Positions 24,723 through 34,117 are shown, numbered from the stretch's first letter. The stretch is DNA of 64,000 bases from CAVVDY01 sp963815775 (GCA_963815775.1 CAWFIB010000021.1:124001-188000), one strand, 5' to 3'. Made by a program: numbers and translations. The notes: a model not told the origin generated them from the sequence alone.

Positions 24723-25127
24723 ATGATCAGAACAGAACTGTTCCGGCTAAACGGCGCTGTCGAGCGAGATCCTGCTATCGATGCCTGGCTGAAAGAGCGC
24801 CCCGGTGAATTGGGAACCATAGCGCGTCAGTGGTTTGAAGTAATGCGCAAGTGCGGGGACGAAGTGCGGGAGCTTATGCATGACGGCTGTCCAACCGCGT
24901 GTTTGGGCGATGCCGCGTTCGGCTACGTCAATGTATTCACTTCGCACGTAAATGTGGGCTTCTTCCGAGGCGCGGCGCTGCCGGATCCCGACGGCTTGTT
25001 GCAAGGCAGTGGCAAGTTCATGCGTCATGTGAAGCTAAAACCAGGGACGCCCTTAGACTCCGCGGCACTGCGCAGGCTCATCCATACCGCGTATGCGGAT
25101 ATAAAGGCGCGCATCGAACACGGCTAG
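24723..25127 (+). CDS. DUF1801-family protein
   Basis: This is a 134-residue cytoplasmic protein resembling DUF1801 (YdhG-like): ERDPAIDAWLKERPGELGTIARQWFEVMRKCGDEVRELMHDGCPTACLGDAAFGYVNVFTSHVNVGFFRGAALPDPDGLLQGSGKFMRHVKL (motif parts: DEVRELMHDGCP, FTSHVNVGFF, GSGKFMRHVKL). The family fold is frataxin-like in some structures, but no activity is established. It starts at the ATG at 24723 after GGAGAG; the longer frame from 24672 is not supported. Confidence 0.8.
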   Translation: MIRTELFRLNGAVERDPAIDAWLKERPGELGTIARQWFEVMRKCGDEVRELMHDGCPTACLGDAAFGYVNVFTSHVNVGFFRGAALPDPDGLLQGSGKFMRHVKLKPGTPLDSAALRRLIHTAYADIKARIEHG

Positions 25128-25150
25128 TCTGTCCAGAACAATCGCCCTGC

Positions 25151-25183
25151 CCTAGGTTCGCCCTTCGTTTGGGCTAACCTGGG
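25151..25183. repeat. Hairpin repeat, AGGTTCGCCC / GGGCTAACCT type
   Basis: A near-palindrome with arms AGGTTCGCCC and GGGCTAACCT(GGG) and a TTCGTTT loop. The same sequence occurs in reverse orientation at 48584-48613, and a variant is at 47875-47907. It sits downstream of the DUF1801 gene and convergent with the methyltransferase. Confidence 0.8.
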
Positions 25184-25219
25184 ATTTCGACACTCCATGA
25201 ATCGCCGAGTACCCCAATC

Positions 25220-26245
25220 TCACGCTCTTCCCATTACGACGGTGTGCGGGCTCATGGGTACCGGATGGGACGTCACGTTGGCGAAGCCGGCGCGGCGATG
25301 CATATCCGAAAGCTCGCTAAAGGGATAAGCGTCGCCTGATTCCGTGGAAGTCAGCATGGTCAAGGCGAAGGCCGCCGGCAGCGGTGGAGACACCCGGTCT
25401 TCGTTCGGGACAAACTCCAGGGTAGCGACGCATCCACCCGGCTTGAGTGTGGCGCGGACTTTCTTCAACAGCCCGACGCACGTGTCGGGGTCGAAGTGGT
25501 GCAGGAAGTTGGTGAGCAGTACAACGTCGTAGGGACCGCCGAAGTCCACCTCGAAGGCGCTTCCCGACAGCATGTCATAGCGATCCTGTACGCCGGCCCG
25601 GCGGGCGTTCTCCAGGGCAACGCGCAATACCGGAGCCCAATCCAGCCCGGTAACATGCGCCTGCGGGTTCTGTTTTGCGATCTCGATGCCGAAGAGTCCG
25701 TGGCCGCATGCGATGTCGAGCACGCGCATCGCTCCGGTGCGTCCCTCCAGCACGATGCTTCCCAGCGGCCCCGCCATGGGAGCCATCATCGGCGCCATAC
25801 TTTGAGCAAACTCCACCCAGATCGGGTTCTCCGGCTCGACCGAACCTTGTCCCGGGAGGGCAGTGCGGCCACTGCGCACGACGTCGGCAAGGTGCTCATA
25901 CGACTGGTGCAGGTCCGGCAGCGTAAGGAAGTGAACTATCGACGCGATACAGCTCGGCGAGGCGGGATCGAGGAAGGCAGCGCTGGCGGGCGTGTGCCGG
26001 TAGCGGCCGTCCACTTTTTCCAGCAGCCCGGCAACGACGAGAAAGTCGCAGAGAATGCGCGTGCCCCGCTCGGAAGCTTTGGCATGACGGGCGATGGAAG
26101 CAACATCATCGCGGCCTTCGCCGATAGCGCGAAAGATGTCGAGCTCGATGGCCGCCTTCACCGCGAAGGTGCGCTGGAAAGCCTGTACGTTCTCAAAGAC
26201 GACAGCGGGGGTCAATGGCGCGGCTTGCGAAGGAGCAGATTGCAT
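25220..26245 (-). CDS. SAM-dependent O-methyltransferase-like protein
   Basis: This is a methyltransferase with the architecture of plant-type/TcmN-like O-methyltransferases. An N-terminal dimerisation winged helix (AAIELDIFRAIGEGRDDVASIARHAKASERGTRILCDFLVVAGLLE) precedes a Rossmann SAM-binding domain. That domain has MRVLDIACGHGLFGIEIA, HVTGLDWAPVL, YDVVLLTNFLHHFDPD and VRATLKPGGCVATLEF. I start at the ATG at 26245 after GAGGAAAG; the frame is open to 26290. The substrate is unknown and no biosynthetic cluster surrounds it. Confidence 0.82.
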   Translation of the reverse strand: MQSAPSQAAPLTPAVVFENVQAFQRTFAVKAAIELDIFRAIGEGRDDVASIARHAKASERGTRILCDFLVVAGLLEKVDGRYRHTPASAAFLDPASPSCIASIVHFLTLPDLHQSYEHLADVVRSGRTALPGQGSVEPENPIWVEFAQSMAPMMAPMAGPLGSIVLEGRTGAMRVLDIACGHGLFGIEIAKQNPQAHVTGLDWAPVLRVALENARRAGVQDRYDMLSGSAFEVDFGGPYDVVLLTNFLHHFDPDTCVGLLKKVRATLKPGGCVATLEFVPNEDRVSPPLPAAFALTMLTSTESGDAYPFSELSDMHRRAGFANVTSHPVPMSPHTVVMGRA

Positions 26246-26560
26246 ATTCTTTCCTCGATCCTGGGAATTTAGCTTCGCAAGACTATACACCGATCCAGCG
26301 CGAGCCGGCTTTCCAGTGTGAGCCCGCGACCGCCGGCACCGTCACTTACTCCGTTAGGAAATTAGTGCATTGGGAAGAGGTTTTCTCAGCGCTGAAGCTT
26401 GCCGGGTGAGATGTCGCAGGGTGCCGGCCATTCGCACAACTGTCGCATCCGGCTTGACAGGTTGCTGGCCCGGGAGCATATTCGCAGGCATCTTAATTGA
26501 CGTTCGCTATCTCCATAATGTGATCACTCGATCCCTGCGCGCGTCGGAAGGGGTAACAAC
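26246..26560. other. 315-bp divergent intergenic region
   Basis: The region separates a methyltransferase and a serine hydrolase gene transcribed apart. It contains one clear promoter for the right-hand gene (26454-26482) and no coding potential. Confidence 0.6.
26454..26482 (+). promoter_or_regulatory. Sigma-70-type promoter of the serine hydrolase gene
   Basis: TTGACA (26454-26459), a 17-base spacer and CATATT (26477-26482) form a near-consensus vegetative promoter about 80 bases before the GTG start. It is the best promoter match seen in the window. Confidence 0.7.
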
Positions 26561-27901
26561 GTGCGAACATTTATTGGGCGGTCGGGATCGCGGCAATGCG
26601 GGTGCCTCCATCTCGCGATCTTCGCGGTCGCTCTTGCCCTGCTGACCGCGGCGTGCTCGACTGCGCCGACCTCATCAACACATACTGCGTCAATCCCTGG
26701 TACGCCGGCGGGGACGACTGCGAGTCCAGGGCCTGGCTCTACCGCCAGTTCGGCGGGGCTAAAGCACATCGACCAGGCTGCGCTGCAGGCCATGGTAGAC
26801 ACGGCGGCACACGATCTCCTGATCCCTGGCGCCGTGGTTCTGTTGCGCACACCTCAAGGGGACTTTACGGTCACCTACGGCACCACGTTACTGGGCGCAA
26901 AAAGCCCGCCCAGCGCCGACACTCACTTCAGGATCGCCTCCAACACCAAGACGATGACGGCCGCGGTGATCATGCAACTGGCCCAGGAGAACAAGCTCAG
27001 TCTCGACGATCCGGTGTCTAAGTACGTCCCGCGCGTGCCTAACGGCAACCACATCACCATCGCCAAGCTGCTGGAAATGCGGAGCGGCCTCTACAATTAC
27101 ACCGACGCCCCAGAAATCTCGGCGAGCATGGACCATGACCCGACCAAGGTTTGGTCCCCGGCCGAATTACTGGCGATTGCGTTCGCGCACCCGCCCAACT
27201 TTCCGCCTGGTACGGCCTACGAGTACAACAACACTAACTACGTGCTGCTCGGCCACATTGCCGAAAAGGTCGATGGCAAGCCGCTGGCCAAATCGATGCA
27301 GGACCGGTTGTTCGGGCCCCTGCATTTACGAAATACCGAACTTCCCGCCGCGGCGGTGAATTCCATCCCAGAGCCCTACTCACACGGGTACCTATATGGC
27401 AGTGCCTCGGTCGCCATGGTGGGCTCACCTCCTTACTCGCCCAAGGTCAAAGCCGCTGCCCGGGCTGGCACCCTATTGCCCAAGGACTTCACAATACTGA
27501 ACCACTCCTTTGCTGCGGCGGCTGGCGGTGTCATTTCTACGGCCGAGGATCTCGCCACCTGGATCCAGGCACTGGTTGCCGGCCGCGTGCTCAACGCCGC
27601 CTATCAGCGCCGCTGGCTCGACAGCTTGCAGCCCGAGGACCCGAGCAAACCCCAAGGCCAGCAGTACGGGTACGGCATCACCAAACTGAGCTGGGGAGGA
27701 AACAGTATCTATTTTCACGGCGGCGAGACGCCGGGCTACAACTCGTTCATGGGCTATGACCCGAACAGTCAGATGACGCTTGTCGTGTGGACCAATCTGA
27801 CGGTGTCGCTCGATGAAAAGCCAACTGCCAATGTCCTCATGTTGAAGGTGCTCGATCAGATCTACGTGGTGTCACCGACGGGAGGCCCACCTGCTTCATA
27901 G
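26561..27901 (+). CDS. Serine beta-lactamase-like hydrolase, lipoprotein
   Basis: This is an exported class C beta-lactamase / DD-peptidase family enzyme of unknown substrate. A signal peptide ends at a lipobox (LLTAACS), and a Ser/Thr/Pro-rich linker follows. The catalytic motifs are SNTK (SxxK with neighbouring FRIASNTKTM), the tyrosine motif EYNNTNYVLL (YxN) and FHGGETPGYNS (HGG). GLYNYTD and AAGGVISTAEDLATW are also typical. It starts at GTG 26561 with GGAAGGGG upstream. It could trim peptidoglycan or hydrolyse a small ester or lactam; true beta-lactamase activity is not implied. Confidence 0.88.
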   Translation: MRTFIGRSGSRQCGCLHLAIFAVALALLTAACSTAPTSSTHTASIPGTPAGTTASPGPGSTASSAGLKHIDQAALQAMVDTAAHDLLIPGAVVLLRTPQGDFTVTYGTTLLGAKSPPSADTHFRIASNTKTMTAAVIMQLAQENKLSLDDPVSKYVPRVPNGNHITIAKLLEMRSGLYNYTDAPEISASMDHDPTKVWSPAELLAIAFAHPPNFPPGTAYEYNNTNYVLLGHIAEKVDGKPLAKSMQDRLFGPLHLRNTELPAAAVNSIPEPYSHGYLYGSASVAMVGSPPYSPKVKAAARAGTLLPKDFTILNHSFAAAAGGVISTAEDLATWIQALVAGRVLNAAYQRRWLDSLQPEDPSKPQGQQYGYGITKLSWGGNSIYFHGGETPGYNSFMGYDPNSQMTLVVWTNLTVSLDEKPTANVLMLKVLDQIYVVSPTGGPPAS

Positions 27902-27962
27902 CCGACGCCTGACCGCGGGGTAACGGGACCCGCATCTGCGCTATGCTGTTGCTGCAACCGCC

Positions 27963-28151
27963 ATGATGAAGTATCTGGTCGCCATTACCCGGGGAATGCA
28001 CAGTGCCATCGGCATCTCGCTCCCCAAACCTGAACAGGAGAAGGCCGTCGCCATCATCTGGCTGGTATCGGCGGTGATGCTGGGGCTGATCATCCTCGGA
28101 ACCGGCTGGCTGGTTTTGAGCAGCATGTCGAGTTCGGTGACCTACCGCTAA
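27963..28151 (+). CDS. Small single-helix membrane protein, 62 aa
   Basis: The protein is not recognised. A charged N-terminal half (ISLPKPEQEKAVA) precedes one hydrophobic helix (IIWLVSAVMLGLIILGTGWLVL) and a polar tail. The start may be either of two consecutive ATGs and no strong RBS is seen, so it is only a candidate gene. Confidence 0.4.
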   Translation: MMKYLVAITRGMHSAIGISLPKPEQEKAVAIIWLVSAVMLGLIILGTGWLVLSSMSSSVTYR

Positions 28152-28328
28152 ATCCTCCGAGGCACACAAAATTGGTCCCCTGGGGCGTCCGAATCCGGGC
28201 ATTTTGCCCACGAGTGGACGCTACCGCGAACCTCTCGCCTCGCCTAAACGTACAAACCATAACAGCTTCGACCGAAGTCGTCGTGGCAACCCAGGTGCCT
28301 GTTCCGTGCAGGGGGTCAGAATCGGTCT

Positions 28329-30863
28329 ATGCCCAACATTCGTTACGCTATCCGGCAACTGCGCAAGTCACCGGGCTTCGCCCTCACGGTGATCGTCACC
28401 ATTGCTCTGGGCATCGGCGCCAATACCGCCATCTTCACGCTGGTTCATGAGGTGATGCTGAAGTCGCTGCCGGTAGTCGATCCCAGCACGCTGTACCGCA
28501 TCGGCGACAAGGACGATTGCTGCATTGAAGGAAGTTACCTGAACGAGGAAGGCGACTGGGACCTCTTCTCTTACGACCTCTATTTGCATTTTCGCGACAA
28601 CACGCCTGAGTTTGAGCAATTGGCTGCCATGGAGGCGGGCAATGGTGGGCATACGGTTCGTCGAGGCTCCGAGCCGGCCAAGTTTCTTTCCACCGAATAC
28701 GTTTCAGGAAACTATTTCTCGACTTTCGGAGTCGGGGCCTATGCCGGGCGAGTGCTGTCGCCGCAAGACGACACGGCTGGCGCCGCGCCCGTGGTCGTTA
28801 TGAGTTATGAGGCCTGGCAATCGGAGTATGGCGGCGATCCCTTGCTGGTGGGATCGACGTTATACGTTGAGGGAGTACCGGTGACGGTCGCCGGCATCGC
28901 TCCGTCGGAATTCTTTGGCGACCGGATCAAAAGCCGTCCTCCGGCGCTGTGGATTCCTCTCGCCCTGGAGCCGCAGGTCGACCGGGGACGCAGCGTCCTC
29001 AACATCCCCTCAAGCAGTTGGCTTTATGCGGTGGGCCGGCTCAAGCCCGGGGTGAGCCTGGGGCCTTTGCAGGAGAAGCTGTCCAATAGCCTGCGGGTGT
29101 GGATGGCAACGCAGGAAGAATATGCCCAAAACGGACGCTCGGTGCTCATTCCCAGGCAGCATGTGGTGATCGCGCCGGCGGGAGGGGGCATTCAGATTCT
29201 GCAGCAGCGAACCAGCAAGGGAATCTACCTGCTGATGACCCTTTCGGGGCTGCTGTTGTTGATCGCCTGCGCCAATGTGGCAAATCTGCTGCTGGCCCGG
29301 GGCGCCACGCGCAAAGCTGAGACCTCGATCCGAATGGCGCTCGGCGCAGCGCGTAGCCGCCTGATACGGCAGATGCTGACCGAAAGCGTGCTGCTGGCGT
29401 TTGTCGGCGGTCTGGTAGGCCTGGCCGTCGCCTATGGCGGCGCGAAGATCATTGTGTCGCTTGCCTTCCCGGATGCGCCCCACATACCGATTGAGACCAA
29501 TCCTTCCCTTCCCGTGTTCATCTTTGCTTTCCTGCTCTCGCTCGTGACCGGAATTGTCTTCGGCATCGTGCCGGCGTGGATCACTTCGCACTCCGATCCG
29601 GCAGAGGCATTGCGCGGCGTCAACCGGTCGACGCGGGATCGCTCGTCCCTGCCGCAGAAGTCGCTGATCGTCGTGCAGGCCGCATTGTCGCTGCTACTTC
29701 TGGTCGGCGCAGGTCTTCTAACGAAGAGCCTCAACAACCTCCAGCATCAGGATTTTGGCATCCAAACGGCAAACCGCTACGTCGTGCATATCGATCCTGC
29801 GGGCGCCGGATACACGCCGGGGAAGCTGCCCGCGCTTTACCAGGCACTCGAGCAGAGATTTGGAGCGCTGCCTGGAGTGCAGAGTGTTGGGCTTGCACTC
29901 TATAGCGCGCTGGAAGGCAACAACTGGGGCGAAAGCGTCCACGTGGAGGGACGTCCCGAGCCTGGGCCAAATGAGCACACCGGCGCCTCGTGGGACCGCG
30001 TGAGTCCGCAATTCTTTGAAACGGTGGGCCAGCCCATCATCCGCGGGCGCGGCTTCACCGACGGCGATACCGCAACCTCGCAATTGGTCGCAGTGGTCAA
30101 CCAGTCGTTCGTCAAGAAGTGGTTCCCCAACGAGGACCCCATCGGCCGTCACTTCGGCATCTTCAGCCACAAGTATGCCGGCGCCTTCGAGATCGTCGGG
30201 GTCGTGGCCGATGCCAAATATAGCGACCCCCACAGCAAGATACGCCCGATGTACTTCCGGCCACTCAACCAACGCCTGAACGTAACCGAACCTGATGAGA
30301 TCATGGCCGAGGGTTCGTCACTCTTTATCAACTCCGTCACCCTGCGGTTTAAGCATCCGCCGGAAAACGTGGACTCGGTGATACGCCGTACTCTGGCCGA
30401 CGTTGATCCCAACCTGACAGTGATCAGACTGGACTCGCTGGATGACCAGATCGGCCACCTTCTTGGCCAGGAGAGGCTGATTGCGCGGCTGACCATGCTC
30501 TTTGGATTGCTCGCCCTGGTGCTGGCGTCGGTCGGACTGTACGGCATTACGTCCTACGCTGTGGCACGGCGCACCGGCGAAATCGGCTTGCGCATGGCCT
30601 TGGGTGCAGACCGCGGCAGAATCGTGCAGCTGGTGTTGCGGGGTGCGTTCCTGCAGGTAGGCATCGGCCTGGTCATTGGAATCGCCTTTGCTTTATTGGG
30701 GGCGCGTCTGGTGGCGGACCAGTTGTTCGAGGTCCGTCCCTATGATCCGTTGAGCATCGCTATTGCGGTGGCCGTGTTGTCGCTGGCGACGGCCATCGCC
30801 GGAGTCATCCCTGCGATACGCGCTGCGAGCATCGAGCCTGTGGATGCACTGAGGACGGAATAG
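28329..30863 (+). CDS. MacB-type ABC transporter permease (ADOP-like orphan permease)
   Basis: This large permease has two MacB_PCD / FtsX repeats and no attached ATPase, the pattern called acidobacterial duplicated orphan permease. The N-terminus IRYAIRQLRKSPGFALTVIVTIALGIGANTAIFTLV is diagnostic (parts: IRQLRKSPGFALT, LGIGANTAIF). A periplasmic domain follows, then GLLLLIACANVANLLLARGATRKAETSIRMALGA (parts: ACANVANLLLARGA, RMALGAAR), a second periplasmic domain, and a second FtsX core ending SIEPVDALRTE. It probably moves a substrate or transmits force across the envelope. No ATPase gene is adjacent, which is usual for this group. The family supports an acidobacterial host. Confidence 0.88.
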   Translation: MPNIRYAIRQLRKSPGFALTVIVTIALGIGANTAIFTLVHEVMLKSLPVVDPSTLYRIGDKDDCCIEGSYLNEEGDWDLFSYDLYLHFRDNTPEFEQLAAMEAGNGGHTVRRGSEPAKFLSTEYVSGNYFSTFGVGAYAGRVLSPQDDTAGAAPVVVMSYEAWQSEYGGDPLLVGSTLYVEGVPVTVAGIAPSEFFGDRIKSRPPALWIPLALEPQVDRGRSVLNIPSSSWLYAVGRLKPGVSLGPLQEKLSNSLRVWMATQEEYAQNGRSVLIPRQHVVIAPAGGGIQILQQRTSKGIYLLMTLSGLLLLIACANVANLLLARGATRKAETSIRMALGAARSRLIRQMLTESVLLAFVGGLVGLAVAYGGAKIIVSLAFPDAPHIPIETNPSLPVFIFAFLLSLVTGIVFGIVPAWITSHSDPAEALRGVNRSTRDRSSLPQKSLIVVQAALSLLLLVGAGLLTKSLNNLQHQDFGIQTANRYVVHIDPAGAGYTPGKLPALYQALEQRFGALPGVQSVGLALYSALEGNNWGESVHVEGRPEPGPNEHTGASWDRVSPQFFETVGQPIIRGRGFTDGDTATSQLVAVVNQSFVKKWFPNEDPIGRHFGIFSHKYAGAFEIVGVVADAKYSDPHSKIRPMYFRPLNQRLNVTEPDEIMAEGSSLFINSVTLRFKHPPENVDSVIRRTLADVDPNLTVIRLDSLDDQIGHLLGQERLIARLTMLFGLLALVLASVGLYGITSYAVARRTGEIGLRMALGADRGRIVQLVLRGAFLQVGIGLVIGIAFALLGARLVADQLFEVRPYDPLSIAIAVAVLSLATAIAGVIPAIRAASIEPVDALRTE

Positions 30864-30887
30864 CCGGTTCATTGCGCCCAAACCAAA

Positions 30888-30916
30888 AAAGCCGGAGCAG
30901 AGCGCCCCGGCTTTCT
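30888..30916 (+). terminator. Intrinsic terminator after the permease gene
   Basis: An 8-bp stem (AAAGCCGG / CCGGCTTT) with an 11-base loop, followed by TCTTACGTTTTT, lies 24 bases after the permease stop. Confidence 0.8.
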
Positions 30917-31000
30917 TACGTTTTTCCCGTTAGAAACTAAACTTGCGGCGCGCCAAGCCGGCCAAGTCAAGCAAAATGACAGCCGGGGCATAGCTTCACC

Positions 31001-31753
31001 CTACCCCCGCCAAATGAACAAGATCCCCGCGGCTAGCAGCGTCACTTCAATGATCGCCACAAAGAAGCGCTCAGGAAGCCGGTCAACCAGCTTCTTCCCT
31101 ACGTACGACCCGAGGATCATGGCGGGGCCGAAAGACAGTCCCGCAATGATCGAATGGCCTGACAACACCGACGTCTGCCGGTACACAATGAGCTTGGTCA
31201 AATGCATGATGACGGTCGTCAACGCCTCCGTCCCGATGTAAGCGGCCTTGATCAGACCATAGGCAAGAAAGAAGGGAGCCATTAAAGGCCCAACGCTACC
31301 GACCAAGGCTGACAAGAAACTTGCACCCGCACCGAGGAGTGTGAATGCGCGCAAGGGCATGCGGAACGGTCGACGGCGCCAGTGCCGCCACCCAACCAGA
31401 AGCATCAGGAACACGCCCAGTCCGCGCGTCAGGATTGGCAGAGGGGCCTTGGCAAACAAGATGCCACCTGCAATGGCCGCGGGCACGCCGCCTAAGGCGA
31501 ACCAGCCTACAACCGGCAGGTCTACCGCCCGGCGATTGAACCACACCCGACTGCCATTGCCTATCAACTGGGCTACGGTGAGGATCGGAATCGCGTCGCG
31601 CGTTCCATAGGCCAACACCAGCGCGGGCAGCAGGATGGCCGCTCCTCCGAAGCCAGTGACGGCGGCCACCGTCGCCGCCAGAAATGCGACCAGGGTCAGC
31701 AACGCGAAATGAAGCGCCTGTGCCATTGCAAGGATCGATCCCAGACGTTCCAT
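31001..31753 (-). CDS. TauE/SafE-family sulfite/anion exporter
   Basis: This is an integral membrane protein of the TauE/SafE family, which exports sulfite, sulfoacetate or related organic anions. It has eight hydrophobic segments and the two internal repeats. The first contains TVAAVTGFGGAAILLPALVL and the second SALVGSVGPLMAPFFLAYGL, both with the family G-x-G pattern. The ATG at 31753 or the one at 31726 may be the start. It is convergent with the permease and divergent from the radical SAM gene, so context does not identify the substrate. Confidence 0.83.
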   Translation of the reverse strand: MERLGSILAMAQALHFALLTLVAFLAATVAAVTGFGGAAILLPALVLAYGTRDAIPILTVAQLIGNGSRVWFNRRAVDLPVVGWFALGGVPAAIAGGILFAKAPLPILTRGLGVFLMLLVGWRHWRRRPFRMPLRAFTLLGAGASFLSALVGSVGPLMAPFFLAYGLIKAAYIGTEALTTVIMHLTKLIVYRQTSVLSGHSIIAGLSFGPAMILGSYVGKKLVDRLPERFFVAIIEVTLLAAGILFIWRG

Positions 31754-31984
31754 TACAAACGGGTCTTTACGCTGAGGTCTAGAGCTTAAATTACCATTGT
31801 TTTTTCAACAACATACGTCGATGCGAGCCTCCCCGTTCAATGGTGCAAATCCCCGCTAAGGGGCTGATTCCTCCCGTTTGGCCCATATCCATTGGCTGCT
31901 TCCGGCGGAGTATTTAAGCTTGCCTTGGGTCGCCGTGCCTCCACTAGCCGAGGCACCGCCATCAAACCTAATGAAGGGGCTTCC

Positions 31985-34093
31985 ATGCATAAGCCAGTTA
32001 AATATGTAGAAAAAGCAGTGACCGTCGCCGCTAAGGGCGCATGGGTGGTATTCGACAAGCTGAACAGCATCAATCCCAACCCGTCGTTCACGCCCAAGTG
32101 GTCAGACAAGCCGCTGCTGAAGTCGTACCAGAAGTCGAAGCCTCCGCTGGGCTGGCCGCGCTCCACCGACTCGCTCTGCCCCAAGTGCGTACCCGAAATC
32201 CGCCAGCAGATCATCGACGGCAAGCTGCCGATCGAGGTGCTGATGAACGAAAAGGCGGGCGAGATCAAGGCGCAGATCATCGAGCGCGACGGCCAGATCC
32301 TGATGGTGAAAGACTGCCCGATACACGGCCACTTTGAAGACGTGATGGCCATCGACACCGGCTTCTTCCGCCATCTGGAAGAGGTCTTCCCCGGCCGCGA
32401 CATCCGTGCCCACAACGACGAGCACCTGCACCATCACGGCTCCAGCACGGTGAAGCACGGCCGCGGATCGGTGCTGACCATCGACCTGACCAACCGCTGC
32501 AACATGATGTGCGACCCCTGCTTCATGGATGCTAACCAGGTGGGCTTCGTGCATGAGCTGTCGTGGGAAGAGATCAAGAAGATGCTGGACGACGCCATCA
32601 CCATCAAGCCGCGCCGCCAGATGTCGGTACAGTTCTCCGGCGGCGAGCCGACGCTGTCACCCTACTTCCTCGACGCGGTCGCGTATTCGCGCCAGGTTGG
32701 CTACAACAGCGTGCAGGCTGCGACCAACGGCATCGAGTTCGCCAAGAGTTTTGAGTTCTGCCAAAAGGCCGCCGAGGCCGGACTGCGCTACGCTTACCTG
32801 CAGTTCGACGGCATCGGCAATGCTGCCAACTCGCACCGCCTGGTAGGAAACCTGTTCGACGTAAAGCTGCAGGCGATTGAGAATCTGCACAAGGCCGGCG
32901 TCGAGATCGTCCCGGTCGTGACCATCGTCAACAACCTGAACAACGAGCAGGTAGGACGCATCATTCAGTTCGCGCTCGACAATCCCAAGCGCATCTCGTT
33001 TCTGTCGTTCCAGCCGGTATCGTTCACCGGCCGCGACGAGGCAATCACCGACGAGCGCCGCCACGCACAGCGCTACACCCTGTCGCACCTGGCGCACGAC
33101 GTGAAGGACCAGACCGGCATGGGCGAGCCCACGCGCGACTGGTTCCCCATCTCGTTCATGGGCACCTTCTCCGATTGGGCCGACCTGGTCCACGGGCCGG
33201 AGAAGGACTGGGGTTCGCTGAACTGCGGCTGCCACCCCAATTGCGGTGTCGGCATGGCGCTGATGATCGACAAGGAAACCAAGGAAGCAGTGCCCGTCAC
33301 CGCGTTCCTGAACGGTGACAAGATCGCCAAGGACATTGCCAAAGTGAACGACGCAGCGCGCGGCAAGTGGATGTCGATTACCGGCATGACGCTGGCGCTG
33401 TTGAAGAACTACGACCCCTTCAAGTCGCCCAAGCACTTCAGGTTTGCCGACCTGCTGAAGAAGTTCGACAAGACCTTTGGCGCAACCGGCAAAGACTATG
33501 GCAAGGTTTCCGGCGAGCGTACCTTGACCGACATCGAGAAGCGCCGCCGCGATCGCTGGAACTTCCTGTTCATCGCCGGCATGTGGTTTCAGGACCTGTT
33601 CAACTACGACTTCCGCCGCACCGAGCAGTGCATCATTCCCTACGCCACGCAGGAAGGCGAGATCAGCTTCTGCGCTTACAACACCGGCGTGGGCTGGCGC
33701 AACATCGTGGAGAAGATGCACATGACGGCCACCCTGACCAAGTGGTACGCCGAGAAGGGACGCCACGAAATCTTCGCCGGCGGCAAGAAGGTCGGCCTGC
33801 CTACTACCGATCACACCCTGGTGCTGGTCGATGAGCATGTGGCGGCGGAAGCCAACCACACCCTCGACGATCTGGGCATCGTGAAGAACGCGCGCCAGGA
33901 GAAGTTCAAGGCCCGCGACGAGCGCATCAAGAAGGAAGCCGAGGACGCCCGGATGGAGGCCCTTTATCGCCAGCACATTCTGGGCGAGAAGCCTGAAGAA
34001 AAGGGCGGCTTCGTTCCGCTCGGCTCCATCGGCGGCGTCAAACCGGCTGCTCCGGTAAAGGAAGAAGAGAGGGAAGCGGTGTTCGGAGATTAG
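31985..34093 (+). CDS. Large radical SAM protein, tetraether/membrane-spanning lipid synthase-like
   Basis: This is a 702-residue radical SAM enzyme with the SAM-cluster motif CNMMCDPC (C172, C176, C179) and FSGGEPTL near 219. Extra metal sites are present: CPKC at 65-68 with CPIHGHF at 111 (a rubredoxin-like N-terminal site), CGCHPNC at 414-420, and a C-terminal pair in EQCIIPYATQEGEISFCAYN. This set of motifs resembles archaeal tetraether synthase (Tes), which joins lipid tails carbon to carbon. Bacterial relatives are proposed to make membrane-spanning lipids. The start at ATG 31985 follows GAAGGGG. It is monocistronic with a strong terminator. The reaction here is inferred. Confidence 0.72.
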   Translation: MHKPVKYVEKAVTVAAKGAWVVFDKLNSINPNPSFTPKWSDKPLLKSYQKSKPPLGWPRSTDSLCPKCVPEIRQQIIDGKLPIEVLMNEKAGEIKAQIIERDGQILMVKDCPIHGHFEDVMAIDTGFFRHLEEVFPGRDIRAHNDEHLHHHGSSTVKHGRGSVLTIDLTNRCNMMCDPCFMDANQVGFVHELSWEEIKKMLDDAITIKPRRQMSVQFSGGEPTLSPYFLDAVAYSRQVGYNSVQAATNGIEFAKSFEFCQKAAEAGLRYAYLQFDGIGNAANSHRLVGNLFDVKLQAIENLHKAGVEIVPVVTIVNNLNNEQVGRIIQFALDNPKRISFLSFQPVSFTGRDEAITDERRHAQRYTLSHLAHDVKDQTGMGEPTRDWFPISFMGTFSDWADLVHGPEKDWGSLNCGCHPNCGVGMALMIDKETKEAVPVTAFLNGDKIAKDIAKVNDAARGKWMSITGMTLALLKNYDPFKSPKHFRFADLLKKFDKTFGATGKDYGKVSGERTLTDIEKRRRDRWNFLFIAGMWFQDLFNYDFRRTEQCIIPYATQEGEISFCAYNTGVGWRNIVEKMHMTATLTKWYAEKGRHEIFAGGKKVGLPTTDHTLVLVDEHVAAEANHTLDDLGIVKNARQEKFKARDERIKKEAEDARMEALYRQHILGEKPEEKGGFVPLGSIGGVKPAAPVKEEEREAVFGD

Positions 34094-34117
34094 CGTGGAG
34101 CTGCGAGCGTCGAGCTT

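Noticed and set aside
26561..27901. Antibiotic-resistance beta-lactamase
   Set aside because: The motifs fit the broad serine hydrolase family of peptidases and esterases; nothing points to resistance.
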